In this document: piece by piece, positions 46,281-58,441 of the stretch | Position numbering within the stretch: position 1 is the stretch's first letter | Layout of the letters: each line of letters opens with the position of its first letter | From: Ptiloglossa arizonensis | Lineage: Eukaryota > Arthropoda > Insecta > Hymenoptera > Colletidae | Assembly: GCF_051014685.1 (NCBI RefSeq) | Contig: NW_027478390.1 | Coordinates: forward strand, 1,834,501 to 1,898,500 | Reading direction: 5' to 3' | DNA length: 64,000 bases | Position numbers and translations under genes: made by a program | The notes under the pieces: model-generated | What the model saw: the letters and a program-made list of their open reading frames with translations, nothing else | The model's database searches: none | What the model was told of the DNA's origin: nothing

Positions 46281-46940
46281 TCGTTTCCCATTTATTTCCC
46301 CGATTCTCCGTTTCTTTCTTCTTTTCTTCGTTTCTTTCTTCGTTTCTCCGTTTCTTTCTTCGTTTCTCCGTTTATTTCTTCATTTCTCCATTTATTTCTC
46401 CGCTTCTCCGTTTCTTTCTTCGCTTCTCAGTTTCTTTCTTCCTTTCTCCGACTATATCTTCGTTTCTCCATTTATTTCTCCGCTTCTTTGTTCGTTTCTC
46501 CATTTATTTCTCCGTTTCTCCGTTTCTTTCTTCGTTTCCGCGTTTCCTTGTTCGTTTCTCCGTTTATTTCTTCGTTTCTCCATTTATTTCTCCGTTTCTC
46601 CGTTTCTTTCTTCGTTTCTCCGTTTCTTTCTTCGTTCCTCCGATTCTTTTTTCGTTTCTCCGTTTCTTTCTTCGTTTCTCCGTTTCTTTCTTCGTTTCTC
46701 CATTTATATCTCCTTTCTCCGTTTCTTTCTTCGTTTCTCCGTTTCTTTGTTCGTTTCTCCGATTCTTTTTTCGTTTCTCCGTTTCTTTCTTCGTTTCTCC
46801 ATTTCTTTCTTCGTTTCTCCATTTATTTCTCCTTTTCTCCGTTTCTTTGTTCGTTTCCCCGTTTCTTTGTTCGTTTCTCCGTTTCTTTGTTCGTTTCTCC
46901 GTTTATTTCTTCTTTTCTCCATTTATATCTCCGTTTCTCC
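46281..46940 (+). repeat. Minisatellite block F, copy 3 of 3
   Basis: This copy matches 42651-43255 at 3,630 bp and then continues to match copy 1 (36840-36915) through tttcttcttttctccattta, where copy 2 has already diverged (gttactttgttcg). A second, shorter start of the same block lies just before it near 46061-46260. Confidence 0.82.
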
Positions 46941-49900
46941 GTTTCTTTCTTCGTTTCTCCGTTACTTTGTTCGTTTCTCCATTTCTTTCTTCGTTTCTCC
47001 GTTTCTTTCATCGTTTCTTCGTTTCTTTCTTCGTTTCTCCGTTTCTTTCATCGTTTCTTCGTTTCTCCGTTTCTTTGTTCGTTTCACCGTTTCTTTCTTT
47101 GTTTCTCGGTTTCTTTTTTCATTTCTCCGTTTATTTCTACGATTCTCCGTTTCATTCTTCGTTTCTGCGTTTCTTTGTTCGATTCTCGGTTTATTTCTTC
47201 GTTTCTCCGTTTCTTTGTTCGTTTCTCGGTTTCTTTGTTCGTTTCTCCGTTTATTTCTTCGTTTCTACATTTATTTCTCCGTTTCACCGTTTCTTTCTTC
47301 GTTTCTCCTTTTCTTTGTTCGTTTCTCCGTTTATTTCTTCGTTTCTCCATTTATTTCTCTGTATCTCCGTTTCTTTCTTTGTTTCTCATATTCTTTGTTC
47401 GTTTCTCCGTTTCTTTCTTCGCTTCTCTGTTTCTTTCTTCGTATCACCATTTATTTCTCCGTTTCTCCGTTTCTTTCTTCGTTTCTCCGTTTCTTTGTTC
47501 GTTTCTCCGTTTCTTTCTCCGTTTCTCGGCCAATTTCTTCGTTTCTCCATTTATTTCCCCGATTCTCCGTTTCTTTCTTCGTTTCTTCGTTTCTTTCTTC
47601 GTTACTCCGTTTCTTTCTTCGTATCTCCGTTTCTTTGTTCGTTTCTCCGTTTCTTTGTTCGTTTCGCCGTTTCATTATTCGCTTCTCCGTTTCTTTGTTC
47701 GTTTCTCCTTTTCTTTCTTTGTTTCTCTGTTTCTTCCTTCATTTCTCCGTTTATTTCTTCGTTTCTCCGTTTCATTCTTCGTTTCTGCGTTTCTTTGCTC
47801 GATTCTCGGTTTATTTCTTCGTTTCTCCGTTTCTTTTTTCGTTTCTCCGTTTCATTGTTCGTCTCTCCGTTTATTTCTTCGTTTTTCCATTTGTATCTCC
47901 GTTTCTCCGTTTCTTTCTTCGTTTCTCCTTTTCTTTGTTCGTTTCTCCGTTTATTTCTTCGTTTCTCGGTTTATTTGTCCGTTTCTCCATTTATTTCTCC
48001 GATTCTCCGTTTCATTATTCGTTTCTCCGTTTCTTTCTTCGCTTCTCCGTTTCTTTCTTCGTTCCTCCGTTTCTTTGTTCGTTTCTCCGTTTCTTTCTCC
48101 GTTTCTCGGTTTATTTCTTCGTTTCTCCATTTATTTCTCCGATTCTCCGTTTCTTTCTTCCTTTCTCCGTTTCTTTCTTCGTTTCTTTCTTCGTTTCTCC
48201 GTTTCTTTCTTCGTTTCTTTCTTCGTTTCTCGGTTTCTTTGTTCGTCTCTCCGTTTCCTTTTTCGTTTCTCCGTGTCTTTTTCGTCTCTCCGTTTCTTTC
48301 TTCGTTTCTCCGTTTCTTTCTTCGTTTCTCCATTTATTTCTCCGTTTCTTTCTTCGCTTCTCTGTTTCTTTCTTCGTATCACCATTTATTTCTCCGTTTC
48401 TCCGTTTATCTCTTCGTTTCTCCACTTATTTCTCCGATTCTCCGTTTCTTTCTTCGTTACTCCGTTTCTTTCTTCGTTTCTCCATTTATTTCTCCGTTTC
48501 TCCGTTTCCTTCTTCGTTTCTCCGTTTCTTTGTTCGTTTCTCCGTTTCATTCTTCGCTTCTCCGTTTCTTTCTTCGTTTCTCCGTTTCTTTGTTCGTTTC
48601 TCCGTTTCTTTCTCCGTTTCTCGGTTTATTTCTTCGTTTCTCCATTTATTTCTCCGATTCTCCGTTTCTTTCTTCCTTTCTCCGTTTCTTTCTTCGTTTC
48701 TTTCTTCGTTTCTCCGTTTCTTTCTTCGTTTCTCCGTTTCTTTCATCGTTTCTCCGTTTCTTTGTTCGTTTCTCCGTTTCTTTCATCGTTTCTTCGTTTC
48801 TCCGTTTCTTTGTTCGTTTCACCGTTTCTTTCTTTGTTTCTCCGTTTCTTTCTTCATTTCTCCGTTTATTTCTACGATTCTCCGTTTCATTCTTCGTTTC
48901 TGCGTTTCTTTGTTCGATTCTCGGTTTATTTCTTCGTTTCTCCGTTTCTTTGTTCGTTTCTCCGTTTCTTTGTTCGTTTCTCCGTTTATTTCTTCGTTTC
49001 TCCATTTATTTCTCCGTTTCTCCGTTTCCTTCTTCGTTTCTCCGTTTCTTTGTTCGTTTCTCCGTTTCTTTCTTCGCTTCTCCGTTTCTTTCTTCGTTCC
49101 TCCGTTTCTTTGTTCGTTTCTCCGTTTCTTTCTCCGTTTCTCGGTTAATTTCTTCGTTTCTCCATTTATTTCTCCGATTCTCCGTTTCTTTCTTCCTTTC
49201 TCCGTTTCTTTCTTCGTTTCTTTCTTCGTTTCTCCGTTTCTTTCTTCGTTTCTTTCTTCGTTTCTCCGTTTCTTTCTTCGTTTCTCCGTTTCTTTCTTCG
49301 TTTCTCCGTTTCTTTCATCGTTTCTCCGTTTCTCCGTTTCGTTCATCGTTTCTCCGTTTCTTTCTTCGTTTCTCCGTTTCTTTCATCTTTTCTTCGTTTC
49401 TCCGTTTCTTTGTTCGTTTCACCGTTTCTTTCTTTGTTTCTCGGTTTCTTTCTTCATTTCTCCGTTTATTTCTACGATTCTCCGTTTCATTCTTCGTTTC
49501 TGCGTTTCTTTGTTCGATTCTCGGTTTATTTCTTCGTTTCTCCGTTTCTTTGTTCGTTTCTCCGTTTCTTTGTTCGTTTCTCCGTTTATTTCTTCGTTTC
49601 TCCATTTATTTCTCCGTTTCACCGTTTCTTTCTTCATTTCTCCTTTTCTATGTTCGTTTCTCCGTTTATTTCTTCGTTTCTGCATTTATTTCTCTGTATC
49701 TCCGTTTCTTTCTTTGTTTTTCCGATTCTTTGTTCGTTTCTCCGTTTCTTTCTTCGCTTCTCTGTTTCTTTCTTCGTATCACCATTTAGTTCTCCGTTTC
49801 TCCGTTTATCTCTTCGTTTCTCCACTTATTTCTCCGATTCTCCGTTTCTTTCTTCGTTACTCCGTTTCTTTCTTCGTTTCTCCATTTATTTCTCCGTTTC

Positions 49901-50140
49901 TCCGTTTCCTTCTTCGTTTCGCGGTTGCTTTGTTCGTCTCTCCGTTTCCTTTTTCGTTTCTCCGTTTCTTTTTTCGTCTCTCCGTTTCTTTCTTCGTTTC
50001 TCCGTTTCTTTCTTCGTTTCTCCATTTATTTCTCCGTTTCTTTCTTCGTTCCTCCGTTTCTTTGTTCGTTTCTCCGTTTCTTTCTCCGTTTCTCGGTTTA
50101 TTTCTTCGTTTCTCCATTTATTTCTCCGATTCTCCATTCC
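46941..50140 (+). repeat. Minisatellite subregion with tttcattcttcg and tttctttcatcg variants
   Basis: Here the tttctttcatcg, tttcaccg, tctttctttg, gattctcggtttatttc and tttctgcg variants become common. A recurring module of about 130 bp runs tttcaccg, tttctttctttg, tttctcgg, tttcttcattt, tctacgattctccg, tttcattcttcg, tttctgcg and tttgttcgattctcgg. It starts near 47083, 48809 and 49418, and again near 56726 and 60434. Extra 12-bp modules (tttcttcgtttctttcttcg) cluster at 48180-48240 and 49210-49260. Nothing else is visible. Confidence 0.8.
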
Positions 50141-52516
50141 TTTCTTCCTTTCTCCGTTTCTTTCTTCGTTTCTTTCTTCGTTTCTCCGTTTCTTTCTTCG
50201 TTTCTTTCTTCGTCTCTCCGTTTCTTTCTTCGTTTCTCCGTTTCTTTCTTCGTTTCTCCATTTATTTCTCCGTTTCTTTCAACGTTTCTCCGTTTATTTC
50301 TTCGTTTCTCCATTTATTTCTCCGTTTCTCGGTTTATTTCTTCGTTTCTCCATTTATTTCTCCGATTCTCCGTTTCTTTCTTCGTTTCTCCGTTTCTTTC
50401 TTCGTTTCTCCGTTTCTTTCTTCGTTTCTCCGTTTCTTTCTTAGTTTCTCCGTTTATTTCTTCGTTTCTCCATTTATTTCTCCGTTTCACCGTTTCTTTC
50501 TTCGTTTCTCCTTTTCTTTGTTCGTTTCTCCGTTTATTTCTTCGTTTCTCCATTTATTTCTCTGTATCTCCGTTTCTTTCTTTGTTTCTCAGATTGTTTG
50601 TTCGTTTCTCCGTTTCTTTCTTCGCTTCTCTGTTTCTTTCTTCGTATCACCATTTATTTCTCCGTTTCTCCGTTTCTTTCTTCGTTTCTCCGTTTCATTG
50701 TTCGTTTCTCCGTTTCTTTCTCCGTTTCTCGGCCTATTTCTTCGTTTCTCCATTTATTTCCCCGATTCTCCGTCTCTTTCTTCGTTTCTTCGTTTCTTTC
50801 TTCGTTACTCCGTTTCTTTGTTCGTATCTCCGTTTCTTTGTTCGTTTCTCCGTTTCTTTGTTCGTTTCGCCGTTTCATTATTCGCTTCTCCGTTTCTTTG
50901 TTCGTTTCTTTGCTCGTTTCTCCGTTTCTTTCTCTGTTTCTCCGTTTCTTTCTTCATTTCTCCGTTTATTTCTTCGTTTCTCCGTTTCATTCTTCGTTCC
51001 TGCGTTTCTTTGTCCGATTCTCCGGTTCTTTCATCGTTTCTTCGCTTCTCCGTTTCTTTCTTCCTTTCTCCGTTTATATCTTCGATTCTCCATTTATTTC
51101 TCCGTTTCTTTCTTCGTTTCTCCGTTTCATTCTTCGTTTCTCCGTTTCTTTCTTCGTTTTTCCGTTTCTTTCTTCGTTTCTCCGTTTCTTTCTCTGTTTC
51201 TCCGTTTCTTTCTTCATTTCTCCGTTTATTTCTTCGTTTCTCCAATCATTTCGCCGTTTCTCGGTTTATTTCTTCGTTTCTCCATTTATTTCTCCGATTC
51301 TCCGCTTCTTTCTTCGTTTCTCCGTTTCTTTCTCTGTTTCTCCGCTTCTTTCTTCATTTCTCCGTTTATTTCTTCGTTTCTCCGTTTCGTTCTTCGTTTC
51401 TGCGTTTCTTTCTTCGTTTCTCCGTTTCTTTCTTCGTTTCTCCGTTTCTTTCTTCGTTTCTCCGGTTCTTTCATCGTTTCTTCGCTTCTCCGTTTCTTTC
51501 TTCCTTTCTCCGTTTATATCTTCGTTTCTCCATTTATTCCTCCGTTTCTTTCTTCGCTTCTCCGTTTCATTCTTCGTTTCTGCGTTTCTTTGTTCGATTC
51601 TCGGTTTATTTCTTCGTTTCTCCGTTTCTTTCTTCGTTTCTCCGTTTCTTTGTTCGTTTCTCCGTTTATTTCTTCGTTTTTCCATTTATATCTCCGTTTC
51701 TCCGTTTCTTTCTTCGTTTCTCCTTTTCTTTGTTCGTTTCTCCGTTTATTTCTTCGTTTCTCGGTTTATTTGTCCGTTTCTCCATTTATTTCTCCGATTC
51801 TCCATTTCATTATTCGTTTCTCCGTTTCTTTGTTCGTTTCTCCGCTTCTTCCTTTGTTTCTCCATTTATTTCTCCGTTTCTCGGTTTATTTCTTCGTTTC
51901 TCCATTTATTTCTCCGATTCTCCGTTTCTTTCTTCGTTTCTCCGTTTCTTTCTTCGTTTCTCCGTTTCTATCTTCGTTTCTCCGGTTCTTTCATCGTTTC
52001 TTCGCTTCTCCGTTTCTTTCTTCCTTTCTTCGTTTATATCTTCGATTCTCCATTTATTTCTCCGTTTTATTCTTCGCTTCTCTGTTTCTTTCTTCGTTTC
52101 TCCGTTTCTTTCTTCGTTTCTCCGTTTCTTTCATCGTTTCTCCGTTTCTTTCTTCGTTTCTCCGTTTCTTTCATCGTTTCTTCGTTTCTCCGTTTCTTTC
52201 TTCGTTTCTCCGTTTCTTTCTTCGTTTCTCCGTTTCTTTCTTCGTTTCTCCGTTTCTTTCTTCGTTTCTCCGTTTCTTTCTTCGTTTCTTCGTTTCTTTC
52301 ATCGTTTCTCCGTTTCTTTCGTCGTTTCTCCGTTTCTTTCATCGTTTCTTCGTTTCTCCGTTTCTTTGTTCGTTTCACCGTTTCTTTCTTTGTTTCTCGG
52401 TTTCTTTCTTCATTTCTCCGTTTATTTCTCCGATTGTCCGTTTCATTCTTCGTTTCTGCGTTTCTTTGTTCGATTCTCGGTTTATTTCTTCCTTTCTCCG
52501 TTTCTTTCTTCGTTAC
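50141..52516 (+). repeat. Minisatellite block C, copy 1 (2,376-bp unit)
   Basis: This block is followed directly by its duplicate at an offset of exactly 2,376 bp. Markers are cgtctctccg (50211/52587), tttgtttctcagattgtttg (50581/52957), the repeated gttctttcatcgtttcttcg (51025, 51465) and tctttcgtcg (near 52317/54693). The block also carries tctcggcctatttc, cattattcgcttctcc and tttctttgctcg. Confidence 0.9.
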
Positions 52517-54765
52517 TTTCTTCCTTTCTCCGTTTCTTTCTTCGTTTCTTTCTTCGTTTCTCCGTTTCTTTCTTCGTTTCTTTCTTCGTCTCTCCGTTTC
52601 TTTCTTCGTTTCTCCGTTTCTTTCTTCGTTTCTCCATTTATTTCTCCGTTTCTTTCAACGTTTCTCCGTTTATTTCTTCGTTTCTCCATTTATTTCTCCG
52701 TTTCTCGGTTTATTTCTTCGTTTCTCCATTTATTTCTCCGATTCTCCGTTTCTTTCTTCGTTTCTCCGTTTCTTTCTTCGTTTCTCCGTTTCTTTCTTCG
52801 TTTCTCCGTTTCTTTCTTAGTTTCTCCGTTTATTTCTTCGTTTCTCCATTTATTTCTCCGTTTCACCGTTTCTTTCTTCGTTTCTCCTTTTCTTTGTTCG
52901 TTTCTCCGTTTATTTCTTCGTTTCTCCATTTATTTCTCTGTATCTCCGTTTCTTTCTTTGTTTCTCAGATTGTTTGTTCGTTTCTCCGTTTCTTTCTTCG
53001 CTTCTCTGTTTCTTTCTTCGTATCACCATTTATTTCTCCGTTTCTCCGTTTCTTTCTTCGTTTCTCCGTTTCATTGTTCGTTTCTCCGTTTCTTTCTCCG
53101 TTTCTCGGCCTATTTCTTCGTTTCTCCATTTATTTCCCCGATTCTCCGTCTCTTTCTTCGTTTCTTCGTTTCTTTCTTCGTTACTCCGTTTCTTTGTTCG
53201 TATCTCCGTTTCTTTGTTCGTTTCTCCGTTTCTTTGTTCGTTTCGCCGTTTCATTATTCGCTTCTCCGTTTCTTTGTTCGTTTCTTTGCTCGTTTCTCCG
53301 TTTCTTTCTCTGTTTCTCCGTTTCTTTCTTCATTTCTCCGTTTATTTCTTCGTTTCTCCGTTTCATTCTTCGTTCCTGCGTTTCTTTGTCCGATTCTCCG
53401 GTTCTTTCATCGTTTCTTCGCTTCTCCGTTTCTTTCTTCCTTTCTCCGTTTATATCTTCGATTCTCCATTTATTTCTCCGTTTCTTTCTTCGTTTCTCCG
53501 TTTCATTCTTCGTTTCTCCGTTTCTTTCTTCGTTTTTCCGTTTCTTTCTTCGTTTCTCCGTTTCTTTCTCTGTTTCTCCGTTTCTTTCTTCATTTCTCCG
53601 TTTATTTCTTCGTTTCTCCAATCATTTCGCCGTTTCTCGGTTTATTTCTTCGTTTCTCCATTTATTTCTCCGATTCTCCGCTTCTTTCTTCGTTTCTCCG
53701 TTTCTTTCTCTGTTTCTCCGCTTCTTTCTTCATTTCTCCGTTTATTTCTTCGTTTCTCCGTTTCGTTCTTCGTTTCTGCGTTTCTTTCTTCGTTTCTCCG
53801 TTTCTTTCTTCGTTTCTCCGTTTCTTTCTTCGTTTCTCCGGTTCTTTCATCGTTTCTTCGCTTCTCCGTTTCTTTCTTCCTTTCTCCGTTTATATCTTCG
53901 TTTCTCCATTTATTCCTCCGTTTCTTTCTTCGCTTCTCCGTTTCATTCTTCGTTTCTGCGTTTCTTTGTTCGATTCTCGGTTTATTTCTTCGTTTCTCCG
54001 TTTCTTTCTTCGTTTCTCCGTTTCTTTGTTCGTTTCTCCGTTTATTTCTTCGTTTTTCCATTTATATCTCCGTTTCTCCGTTTCTTTCTTCGTTTCTCCT
54101 TTTCTTTGTTCGTTTCTCCGTTTATTTCTTCGTTTCTCGGTTTATTTGTCCGTTTCTCCATTTATTTCTCCGATTCTCCATTTCATTATTCGTTTCTCCG
54201 TTTCTTTGTTCGTTTCTCCGCTTCTTCCTTTGTTTCTCCATTTATTTCTCCGTTTCTCGGTTTATTTCTTCGTTTCTCCATTTATTTCTCCGATTCTCCG
54301 TTTCTTTCTTCGTTTCTCCGTTTCTTTCTTCGTTTCTCCGTTTCTATCTTCGTTTCTCCGGTTCTTTCATCGTTTCTTCGCTTCTCCGTTTCTTTCTTCC
54401 TTTCTTCGTTTATATCTTCGATTCTCCATTTATTTCTCCGTTTTATTCTTCGCTTCTCTGTTTCTTTCTTCGTTTCTCCGTTTCTTTCTTCGTTTCTCCG
54501 TTTCTTTCATCGTTTCTCCGTTTCTTTCTTCGTTTCTCCGTTTCTTTCATCGTTTCTTCGTTTCTCCGTTTCTTTCTTCGTTTCTCCGTTTCTTTCTTCG
54601 TTTCTCCGTTTCTTTCTTCGTTTCTCCGTTTCTTTCTTCGTTTCTCCGTTTCTTTCTTCGTTTCTTCGTTTCTTTCATCGTTTCTCCGTTTCTTTCGTCG
54701 TTTCTCCGTTTCTTTCATCGTTTCTTCGTTTCTCCGTTTCTTTGTTCGTTTCACCGTTTCTTTCT
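52517..54765 (+). repeat. Minisatellite block C, copy 2
   Basis: This is a tandem duplicate of 50141-52389. Line-by-line comparison showed no difference in the stretches I checked until about 54765. There tttctttctttgtttctcgg of copy 1 is replaced by tttctttcttcgtttctccg and the sequence turns into block D. Confidence 0.9.
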
Positions 54766-54840
54766 TCGTTTCTCCGTTTCTTTCTTCGTTTCTCCATTCA
54801 TTTCTCCGTTTCTTTCTTCGCTTCTCCGTTTCTTTCTTCG

Positions 54841-56930
54841 CTTCTGTTTCTTTCTTCGTATCACCATTTATTTCTCCGTTTCTCCGTTTATCTCTTCGTT
54901 TCTCCACTTATTTCTCCGATTCTCCGTTTCTTTCTTCGTTACTCCGTTTCTTTCTTCGTTTCTCCATTTATTTCTCCGTTTCTCCGTTTCCTTCTTCGTT
55001 TCTCCGTTTCTTTGTTCGTTTCTCCGTTTCATTCTTCGCTTCTCCGTTTCTTTCATCGTTTCTCCGTTTCTTTGTTCGTTTCTCCGTTTCTTTCTCCGTT
55101 TCTCGGTTTATTTCTTCGTTTCTCCATTTATTTCTCCGATTCTCCGTTTCGTTCTTCCTTTCTCCGTTTCTTTCTTCGTTTCTTTCTTCGTTTCTCCGTT
55201 TCTTTATTCGTTTCTCCGTTTCTTTGTTCGTTTCTCCGTTTATTTCTTCGTTTCTCCATTTATTTCTCTGTTTCTCCGTTTCTTTCTTCGTTTCTCGGTT
55301 TCTTTGTTCGTTTCTCCGTTTCTTTTTTCGTTTCTCCGTTTCTTTCTTCGTTTCTCCGTTTCTTTCTTCGTTTCTCCATTTATTTCTCCGTTTCTTTCTT
55401 CGTTTCTCCGTTTATTTCTTCCTTTCTCCATTTATTTCTCCGTTTCTCGGTTTATTTCTTCGTTTCTCCATTTATTTCTCCGATTCTCCGTTTCTTTCTT
55501 CGTTTCTCCGTTTCTTTCTTCGTTTCTCCGTTTCTTTCTTCGTTTCTCCGTTTCTTTCTTAGTTTCTCCGTTTATTTCTTCGTTTCTCCATTTATTTCTC
55601 CGTTTCTCCGTTTCTTTCTTCGCTTCTCCGTTTCTTTGTTCGTTTCTCCGTTTCTTTCTTCGTTTCTCCGTTTCTTTCTTCGTTTCTTCGTTTCTTTCTT
55701 CATTTCTCCGTTTATTTCTGCGTTTCTCCGTTTCATTCTTCGTTTCTGCGTTTCTTTGTTCGATTCTCGGTTTATTTCTTCGTTTCTCCGTTTCTTTGTT
55801 CGTTTCTCCGTTTCTTTGTTCGTTTCTCCGTATCTTTCTTCGTTTCTCCGTTTCTTTGTTCGTTTCTCCGTTTATTTCTTCGTTTCTCCATTTATTTCTC
55901 CGTTTCACCGTTTCTTTCTTGGTTTCTCCTTTTCTTTGTTCGTTTCTCCGTTTATTTCTTCGTTTCTCCATTTATTTCTCTGTATCTCCGTTTCTTTCTT
56001 TGTTTCTCCGATTCTTTGTTCGTTTCTCCGTTTCTTTCTTCGCTTCTCTGTTTCTTTCTTCGTTTCTCCGTTTCTTTCTTCGTTTCTCCGTTTCTTTCAT
56101 CGTTTCTCCGTTTCTTTCTTCGTTTCTCCGTTTCTTTCATCGTTTCTTCGTTTCTCCGTTTCTTTCTTTGTTTCTCCGTTTCTTTCTTCGTTTCTCCGTT
56201 TCTTTCTTCGTTTCTCCGTTTCTTTCTTCATTCTCCGTTTCTTTCTTCGTTTCTTCGTTTCTTTCATCGTTTCTCCGTTTCTTTCGTCGTTTCTCCGTTT
56301 CTTTCATCGTTTCTTCGTTTCTCCGTTTCTTTGTTCGTTTCACCGTTTCTTTCTTTGTTTCTCGGTTTCTTTCTTCATTTCTCCGTTTATTTCTCCGATT
56401 GTCCGTTTCATTCTTCGTTTCTGCGTTTCTTTGTTCGATTCTCGGTTTATTTCTTCGTTTCTCCGTTTCTTTGTTCGTTTCTCCGTTTCTTTGTTCGTTT
56501 CTCCGTTTCTTTCTTCGCTTCTCCGTTTCTTTCTTCGTTTCTCCGTTTCTTTGTTCGTTTCTCCGTTTCTTTCTCCGTTTCTCGGTTTATTTCTTCGTTT
56601 CTCCATTTATTTCTCCGATTCTCCGATCCTTTCTTCCTTTCTCCGTTTCTTTCTTCGTTTCTTTCTTCGTTTCTCCGTTTCTTTCTTCGTTTCTTTCTTC
56701 GTTTCTCCGTTTCTTTGTTCGTTTCACCGTTTCTTTCTTTGTTTCTCGGTTTCTTTTTTCATTTCTCCGTTTATTTCTACGATTCTCCGTTTCATTCTTC
56801 GTTTCTGCGTTTCTTTGTTCGATTCTCGGTTTATTTCTTCGTTTCTCCGTTTCTTTGTTCGTTTCTCCGTTTCTTTCCCCGTTTCTCGATTTATTTCTTC
56901 GTTTCTCCATTTATTTCTTCGTTTCTCCAT
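54841..56930 (+). repeat. Minisatellite block D, copy 1
   Basis: The block begins with gcttctgtttctttcttcg, where an 8-bp module is broken, and repeats from 58442 at 3,601 bp. The offset becomes 3,602 bp after a one-base loss here at tttcttcattctccg (near 56229), and 3,710 bp after an insertion near 60310 in the second copy. With the preceding C-type sequence (53661 on) it forms a unit of about 3.3 kb that is repeated as a whole. Confidence 0.88.
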
Positions 56931-58200
56931 TTATTTCTCCGATTCTCCGCTTCTTTCTTCGTTTCTCCGTTTCTTTCTCTGTTTCTCCGCTTCTTTCTTC
57001 ATTTCTCCGTTTATTTCTTCGTTTCTCCGTTTCGTTCTTCGTTTCTGCGTTTCTTTCTTCGTTTCTCCGTTTCTTTCTTCGTTTCTCCGTTTCTTTCTTC
57101 GTTTCTCCGGTTCTTTCATCGTTTCTTCGCTTCTCCGTTTCTTTCTTCCTTTCTCCGTTTATATCTTCGTTTCTCCATTTATTCCTCCGTTTCTTTCTTC
57201 GCTTCTCCGTTTCATTCTTCGTTTCTGCGTTTCTTTGTTCGATTCTCGGTTTATTTCTTCGTTTCTCCGTTTCTTTCTTCGTTTCTCCGTTTCTTTGTTC
57301 GTTTCTCCGTTTATTTCTTCGTTTTTCCATTTATATCTCCGTTTCTCCGTTTCTTTCTTCGTTTCTCCTTTTCTTTGTTCGTTTCTCCGTTTATTTCTTC
57401 GTTTCTCGGGTTATTTGTCCGTTTCTCCATTTATTTCTCCGATTCTCCATTTCATTATTCGTTTCTCCGTTTCTTTGTTCGTTTCTCCGCTTCTTCCTTT
57501 GTTTCTCCATTTATTTCTCCGTTTCTCGGTTTATTTCTTCGTTTCTCCATTTATTTCTCCGATTCTCCGTTTCTTTCTTCGTTTCTCCGTTTCTTTCTTC
57601 GTTTCTCCGTTTCTATCTTCGTTTCTCCGGTTCTTTCATCGTTTCTTCGCTTCTCCGTTTCTTTCTTCCTTTCTTCGTTTATATCTTCGATTCTCCATTT
57701 ATTTCTCCGTTTTATTCTTCGCTTCTCTGTTTCTTTCTTCGTTTCTCCGTTTCTTTCTTCGTTTCTCCGTTTCTTTCATCGTTTCTCCGTTTCTTTCTTC
57801 GTTTCTCCGTTTCTTTCATCGTTTCTTCGTTTCTCCGTTTCTTTCTTCGTTTCTCCGTTTCTTTCTTCGTTTCTCCGTTTCTTTCTTCGTTTCTCCGTTT
57901 CTTTCTTCGTTTCTCCGTTTCTTTCTTCGTTTCTTCGTTTCTTTCATCGTTTCTCCGTTTCTTTCGTCGTTTCTCCGTTTCTTTCATCGTTTCTTCGTTT
58001 CTCCGTTTCTTTGTTCGTTTCACCGTTTCTTTCTTTGTTTCTCGGTTTCTTTCTTCATTTCTCCGTTTATTTCTCCGATTGTCCGTTTCATTCTTCGTTT
58101 CTGCGTTTCTTTGTTCGATTCTCGGTTTATTTCTTCCTTTCTCCGTTTCTTTCTTCGTTACTTTCTTCCTTTCTCCGTTTCTTTCTTCGTTTCTTTCTTC
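56931..58200 (+). repeat. Minisatellite block C, copy 3 (partial)
   Basis: The copy matches 51286-52555 at 5,645 bp and 53662 onward at 3,269 bp. It keeps the tttctttctttgtttctcgg ... tttctccgattgtccg end of copy 1 that copy 2 lacks. A substitution seen is ctcgggttatttgtcc near 57406, where copies 1 and 2 have ctcggtttatttgtcc. Confidence 0.85.
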
Positions 58201-58441
58201 GTTTCTCCGTTTCTTTCTTCGTTTCTCCGTTTCTTTCTTCGTTTCTCCGGTTCTTTCATCGTTTCTCCGTTTCTTTCTTCGTTTCTCCGTTTCTTTCATC
58301 GTTTCTTCGTTTCTCCGTTTCTTTTTTCGTTTCTCCGTTTCTTTTTTCGTTTCTCCGTTTCTTTCTTCGTTTCTCCGTTTCTTTCTTCGTTTCTCCATTC
58401 ATTTCTCCGTTTCTTTCTTCAATTCTCCGTTTCTTTCTTCG

